Assembly: GCA_964504445.1 (NCBI GenBank)
Contig: CAZDEO010000130.1
Location: forward strand, 1 to 10,438
Direction: 5' to 3'
Length of the DNA: 10,438 nt
Origin: JACSRF01 sp964504445
GTDB taxonomy: Bacteria; Chloroflexota; Anaerolineae; Promineifilales; Promineifilaceae
Shown here one piece after another: positions 6,888-10,438 of the stretch. The notes beneath the pieces are model-generated. The model was given only the letters and a program-made list of their open reading frames with translations, was not told where the DNA came from and did not search any database. The position numbers and the translations under genes were made by a program. Each line of letters starts with the position of its first letter. Position 1 is the first letter of the stretch.

Positions 6888-6971
6888 CGTTTTTTTCCTT
6901 CCTTCCTCAGTTCAGGAGGCGATGCAAAAAAGCAGCATCCCAAAACGGTTGGTCCGCAAGCTACGCCCGTT

Positions 6972-6999
6972 ATTTTACATCAATGTACTCACGCTCCAA
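6972..6999 (-). promoter_or_regulatory. Candidate promoter of the crp-like gene with overlapping palindrome
   Basis: On the minus strand TTGGAG (6994-6999) and TAAAAT (6972-6977) are separated by 16 nt, giving a leader of roughly 80 nt to the ATG at 6887. The 12-bp near-palindrome TACATTGATGTA (6976-6987) overlaps the -10 box, a position where a bound regulator would repress; autoregulation is a guess. Downstream, at 6921-6939, GATGC/GCATC arms enclose a T6 run in the leader, which is too weak to call a terminator for the preceding gene. Confidence 0.35.
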
Positions 7000-7003
7000 A
7001 CTC

Positions 7004-8230
7004 TCAGGGTAATAAAGCCAGGTAGGTGTTTTTCGTTTGGCCCAGGATGGCTTGGAGGGTTGTTTCGGAGATGGATGAGCCGCCACCTTGTGCCGTAACG
7101 GCCGTTCCACCTCCCCGTCCACCCACCTGTTGCAAGGCCTCTTGCAGGAGGGCATTCATATCTCCAGGTGCGTCAGCGGCGCGGCTAAAGAGCAAAAATG
7201 ACTTTTCCCCGGCCAATCCTAAAAATGCCACAACGCCAGGATGCTGCGTGAGGTGATTGGCTAAGCTGCGCAGTTGTCCGGCATCTTTTGTGATGAAAAC
7301 TTGGGTAACGAGGGTAAAAGGGCCGTGTTGAAAACCTTGTTTCCGTAGCTGCGTGACCTCAAAGGCAATCAGGGTTTCGGTTTGTTGTTTGTAAGCGCGA
7401 TGGGTGTGTTTCAATGTGTCTTGCAATGATTGAATAGTTTGCGGGAACTGGGCGTAACTAGTGGTGAGGTGTGTTCCAATTTCTTGTAGCACGTCATGTT
7501 TGTGACGGTAATCGGATAATGCCCGGTGGCCACAGCAGAAAACGACGCGCACCTGCCCGCGAATGCGTTCTAGTTTGATGATTTTCAGAAGGCCCACGGC
7601 GCCTGTGTGAGCAACGTGGGTGCCCCCACAGGCGGTGAGATCAAAATCTTCTATATCTATAAGGCGCAGTTTATCCTGGTCTGTTGCCGGAATTTTACGC
7701 AGGTTGAGCTGCAAGGCTTCCTCCATAGATACTTCGCGAATGTGGATGGGGCGGTTTTCCCAAATGACTTGGTTTGCCAGCGTTTCGGCCGCGGTTAGCT
7801 GATCATCGGTTAGCTCTTTACTGTCTAAATCGATAGTGACGCTTTCGGGGCCAAGATGAAAGCTGATGGTTTGGGCATCTGCCACGCGCAGGAAGGCTTG
7901 CGAGAGGATGTGTTGGCCACTGTGCTGCTGCATGTGATCAAAGCGGCGGGGCCAATTGATTTGACCTGTGACGGCCACGGCCGTTTGCCATGCTGTGTCG
8001 TCATATTCAGCCAGCCAGTGGAGTATAGCGCCATCGGTTTCACGAAGGGTGACCTCAGAGACGGCCGTTTTTGCCAAATAGCCGGTATCATGCGGTTGCC
8101 CACCCGACGTAGGGTAAAAAAAGGTTTGGTCGAGGATGATGGCCGTACGGCCGTTATCTTGTATTGCCTCTATAACAACTCCGTCAAACCGCATCCGATA
8201 TGCATCCCAGTAATACAATGGTTTACTCAT
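7004..8230 (-). CDS. Alanyl-tRNA trans-editing protein, AlaX long form with DHHA1 domain, 408 aa
   Basis: It hydrolyses Ser or Gly wrongly attached to tRNA-Ala, in the cytoplasm and separately from AlaRS. The editing core matches the AlaRS/ThrRS second additional domain: YPTSGGQPHDTG (39-50), zinc ligands HSGQH (H103, H107) and CGGTH (C201, H205). All four metal ligands are present. A helical linker (~245-300) leads to a C-terminal DHHA1 domain with a glycine-rich GGRGGG...QGGG segment at 370-384. There is no aminoacylation domain, and 408 residues is usual for the long AlaX class, so this is not a fragment of alaS. Start: AAGG at 8239-8242, in AATAAGGATGGATA, lies 8 nt before the ATG. Three ACGGCCGT palindromes fall within 178 nt of its 5' part. 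The preceding kinase gene ends in a terminator, so alaX probably has its own promoter. Confidence 0.93.
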   Translation of the reverse strand: MSKPLYYWDAYRMRFDGVVIEAIQDNGRTAIILDQTFFYPTSGGQPHDTGYLAKTAVSEVTLRETDGAILHWLAEYDDTAWQTAVAVTGQINWPRRFDHMQQHSGQHILSQAFLRVADAQTISFHLGPESVTIDLDSKELTDDQLTAAETLANQVIWENRPIHIREVSMEEALQLNLRKIPATDQDKLRLIDIEDFDLTACGGTHVAHTGAVGLLKIIKLERIRGQVRVVFCCGHRALSDYRHKHDVLQEIGTHLTTSYAQFPQTIQSLQDTLKHTHRAYKQQTETLIAFEVTQLRKQGFQHGPFTLVTQVFITKDAGQLRSLANHLTQHPGVVAFLGLAGEKSFLLFSRAADAPGDMNALLQEALQQVGGRGGGTAVTAQGGGSSISETTLQAILGQTKNTYLALLP

Positions 8231-8251
8231 TATCCATCCTTATTCGGCAGT

Positions 8252-8279
8252 ACCATAAAAGAAAACGTCCTCCATTCAA
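8252..8279 (-). promoter_or_regulatory. Candidate alaX promoter nested in the kinase terminator
   Basis: On the minus strand TTGAAT (8274-8279) in the terminator loop and TATGGT (8252-8257) just past its T-tract are 16 nt apart. Initiation here would leave a leader of only about 15 nt that still contains the AAGG ribosome binding site. The match to the sigma-70 consensus is moderate. The main support is that no other space remains between the terminator and the start codon. Confidence 0.3.
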
Positions 8280-8296
8280 CTTAAGAAGGAGGACGT
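8258..8296 (-). terminator. Rho-independent terminator of the histidine kinase gene
   Basis: A perfect 9-bp stem, ACGTCCTCC (8265-8273) against GGAGGACGT (8288-8296), can extend inward by TTC/GAA with one bulged base. On the minus strand it is followed by TTTCTTTT. It begins 27 nt after the kinase TGA (8324-8326), which fits termination of that gene rather than of anything on the plus strand, where no T-tract follows. Confidence 0.85.
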
Positions 8297-8323
8297 GGGT
8301 TAATCAAAAAAGCAAACCAAAAA

Positions 8324-10408
8324 TCAAACTGTTAACACAGGCAGCGTAAAGTTAAATTGCGCCCCGCCATTTGGCGCATCCTCTACCCAAATCCGCCCCC
8401 CATGAGCCTCTACAGCCAGGCGGCAAAAGGCCAAACCCAACCCTAACCCCTTGGCGCTCGCATCCTTCTTTACTCGTTGAAACTTCTCGAAAATCTTGTG
8501 ACGATACTCTTCTGGAATACCCACGCCCTGATCCCCAACTCCCAGCAACAGCATATCCCCTTCTTTACGGGCAATTAGCGTAATTTTCTGGCTGGTGCGG
8601 CTATGCTTCATCGCATTGTCCACCAAATTAATCAATACACGCCGAATCATATCCTCATCCACATAGAGTTTAGGCAAGTTAGGAGCAATCTCACGCACCA
8701 ATTCAATAGCCCGGCGTTCCAGGTTAGGTTGCTCCACTTCCCACACATAATCAAAAAGCGATTCAATGCAGACTGCTTCTTGCGTACGAACAGGGTGCCC
8801 TGCTTCAAGTTGATTAATGTCTAGTAGAGAACGCACCAACGTTTGCAACCTTTGGCTACTGCGCGAAGCAATATCTAGCATGGATAAAATAAGCTCGTCA
8901 TCGATTTCATTCCGCATTAATTCCAGGCTGGAGATGACATTGCCTAACGGGCTTTGCAGATCATGGAACAGCATAGCAGTCAGGTCTTCACGCATCTGCT
9001 CCAACTCAACCTGCTGAGAAATATCATGATAAATCCATTGTAAGAGTTCACCATCATTAAATCGTGTACGCTTAACGTAAACGTCTACATGAATATAAAC
9101 CTTGTCACGGGTAATCGCCTGACTCTGAAAATGGTTTACCTGGTTTAGTTTAATCATGTGGGCATCAGGCAGAGCTTTTACTGCTGAATGCAATTGATTA
9201 ATGTCTTTGCTTAGCATCTCTTCGCGCTGGTAGCCAAAAAATTCAAAAGCTCGGCGATTCGCTTCCACAATTTGACCATCCAAATTTGTGAGAATGATGG
9301 GATCAACGCTATCTTGAAATAAACCCGTGTAACGCGCCTCTGCGGCCTGGGTTCTCGCAAACTGCTGGGCATTGGTAATGGCGCTACTGGCGATGTTAGC
9401 TAAATTGACCAGCAAATCTAAGTCTTGGCGGGTAAACATTTTCCGCGTGGGATTAATGGCTTGTATTGTGCCTAACACTTCCCCTTTGGAGTGAATTGGA
9501 GCGCAGATCATAGCGCGAGTTTGATGACCAGTGCGTCTGTCTGCCTCAACGTTAAAGCGCGAATCCTTGCCGGCGTCGGTGACAATGACTGCTTCATTGT
9601 TTTCCATGACCCAGCCAGAAATGCCCTGATTAGATGGCAGCCGGAGGCCGATAATTTTGTCTCGGCCAATGCCTTCGGCAACCTGATAGACTAATTCATT
9701 GGTTTGATGGTCAACCAAAGCAATGGAAATTGCTTCTGCATTGAGCAATTCGTTCATTTGCGCCAGCAGGAGTTTCATGATTTCGGCGATATCGAGAGAG
9801 GAATTGATGACTTTACTGGCTTCAAAGAGCAGGTCAGTTACGCGCAACTGTCGCCGGGACTGTTCCAGTAAACGTGCATTTTCAATGGTAATGGCGGCTT
9901 GGTTGGAAATCGCTATAAGCAAGCTGAGATCTTGTTCGTCAAATTGTTTTTTACCTGCTTTGTGGATGGTCAACGCCCCAATGGCCTGATGACCGCTTAT
10001 GAAAGGGGTGCAGATGACAGACCATGCTTCTGTTGTGGTGATGTGTCCAGGACGTGGCAACCAATGGGGATCACTACGAGTATCGTGGATGATGTATGGT
10101 TTTTGATTACGAATGACCCAACCAGCTAGACCACGGGTTAAGATATCATCAATAAAAGTTTCGGTTGGATTGCCTTCCGTAAACCAGACATGCTCTATTT
10201 CCATTTCTGCGTTAACAACGATAATGCTGCCTTCTGTTGCGTCTAGTTGTTGGGCAGACATGTGCAGCACTTCTGGCAGAATTGTATCAATGTTTAAGCC
10301 TTCTGATTCAACTTGCTTGAGGAGTTCATGGACGTTATACAACATTTGCAGGCGTTCTGCGGCCCGGGGGTCTTGCGTAACGTCTAGGTTGGTTGACAGA
10401 ACATTCAT
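8324..10408 (-). CDS. Soluble GAF-GAF-PAS sensor histidine kinase, 694 aa
   Basis: A cytoplasmic hybrid-sensor kinase with no membrane segment or signal peptide. Domain order: GAF1 ~40-178, GAF2 ~205-348, PAS ~357-465 (LDGQIVEANRRAFEFFGYQREEM), HisKA ~470-535, HATPase_c ~580-690. Phosphoacceptor His482 is in FHDLQSPLGN; the N box INLVDNAMKH has N594 and N598; G1 is DQGVGIP from 626; the F box has F640 and F643; G2 is GLGLGL from 654. All catalytic boxes are intact, so it should be active. There is no receiver domain and no response regulator gene in the window, so the partner lies upstream or elsewhere. GAF ligands cannot be deduced, and there is no clear bilin-binding Cys motif. Start: the ATG at 10406-10408 has a modest GAGAG five nt upstream, with only 30 nt of leader visible. 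The gene looks less GC-rich than genes 4-5 and holds no ACGGCCGT, unlike the rest of the window. Confidence 0.92.
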   Translation of the reverse strand: MNVLSTNLDVTQDPRAAERLQMLYNVHELLKQVESEGLNIDTILPEVLHMSAQQLDATEGSIIVVNAEMEIEHVWFTEGNPTETFIDDILTRGLAGWVIRNQKPYIIHDTRSDPHWLPRPGHITTTEAWSVICTPFISGHQAIGALTIHKAGKKQFDEQDLSLLIAISNQAAITIENARLLEQSRRQLRVTDLLFEASKVINSSLDIAEIMKLLLAQMNELLNAEAISIALVDHQTNELVYQVAEGIGRDKIIGLRLPSNQGISGWVMENNEAVIVTDAGKDSRFNVEADRRTGHQTRAMICAPIHSKGEVLGTIQAINPTRKMFTRQDLDLLVNLANIASSAITNAQQFARTQAAEARYTGLFQDSVDPIILTNLDGQIVEANRRAFEFFGYQREEMLSKDINQLHSAVKALPDAHMIKLNQVNHFQSQAITRDKVYIHVDVYVKRTRFNDGELLQWIYHDISQQVELEQMREDLTAMLFHDLQSPLGNVISSLELMRNEIDDELILSMLDIASRSSQRLQTLVRSLLDINQLEAGHPVRTQEAVCIESLFDYVWEVEQPNLERRAIELVREIAPNLPKLYVDEDMIRRVLINLVDNAMKHSRTSQKITLIARKEGDMLLLGVGDQGVGIPEEYRHKIFEKFQRVKKDASAKGLGLGLAFCRLAVEAHGGRIWVEDAPNGGAQFNFTLPVLTV

Positions 10409-10438
10409 AAAAGCTCTCAGTTTACACCTTGCAGATGA

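Larger units (their letters stand above)
167..8154. repeat. Highly iterated palindrome ACGGCCGT, 16 dispersed copies
   Basis: Exact copies start at 167, 245, 539, 710, 1493, 2870, 3080, 3889, 4163, 5285, 5855, 6378, 7098, 7977, 8061 and 8147. The 8-mer is its own reverse complement. A given 8-mer is expected about 0.2-0.3 times in 10.4 kb at this composition. All copies are inside genes; most are read as Thr-Ala-Val (ACG GCC GTN), three as Asn/His-Gly-Arg. None lies in the kinase gene 8324-10408. One copy extends to a 16-bp perfect palindrome, GGAAACGGCCGTTTCC, at 5851-5866. Confidence 0.85.

Noticed and set aside
7004..8230. Truncated alanyl-tRNA synthetase pseudogene
   Set aside because: The gene has its own ribosome binding site, begins exactly as long AlaX proteins do, keeps all zinc ligands and the DHHA1 domain, and is of full family length.

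Overview
The window reads as a stretch of a Chloroflexota chromosome, probably from the Anaerolineae/Ardenticatenia side. This is inferred mainly from two DUF2298 ('Chlor_Arch_YYY') membrane proteins, a family largely confined to Chloroflexota and archaea. The soluble GAF-GAF-PAS kinase and the density of short tandem repeats are consistent with it. No rRNA, tRNA, CRISPR array, insertion sequence or phage gene was seen. All five genes lie on the minus strand, so transcription runs from high to low coordinates.

Layout in transcription order: (1) 10408-8324, a soluble GAF-GAF-PAS histidine kinase, followed by a clear rho-independent terminator (8258-8296). (2) 8230-7004, a long-form alanyl-tRNA trans-editing protein (AlaX type) with zinc ligands intact; its likely promoter overlaps the preceding terminator. 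(3) 6887-6171, a Crp/Fnr-family regulator with a possible promoter and a small palindrome at 6972-6999. (4) 5913-835, a 1692-residue membrane protein that joins an N-terminal GT-C (PMT/ArnT-like) glycosyltransferase, an extracytoplasmic domain and a C-terminal DUF2298 domain. (5) 780 to beyond position 1, a stand-alone DUF2298 protein, 260 codons visible. Genes 4 and 5 are paralogous over the DUF2298 N-terminal half, are 54 nt apart, and probably act together in cell-surface glycan or lipid-linked sugar chemistry. Genes 1-3 have separate likely promoters and no evident functional tie to genes 4-5.

The strongest unexplained signal is repetitive. The 8-bp palindrome ACGGCCGT occurs 16 times between 167 and 8154, against fewer than one expected, and never in the kinase gene. 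It resembles the HIP1 palindrome of cyanobacteria in behaviour but has a different sequence. In addition, four kinds of short repeat (7-mers CGTGAAA and GGARTGC, a 9-mer TGCGTCYTT, and G-rich GGGAGCA/GGGGGCA blocks) sit inside or at the edges of genes 4 and 5. Most are in frame in hydrophilic loops between membrane segments. One of them forms a 21-bp inverted repeat over the stop codon of gene 4 and leaves gene 5 without a recognisable Shine-Dalgarno sequence.
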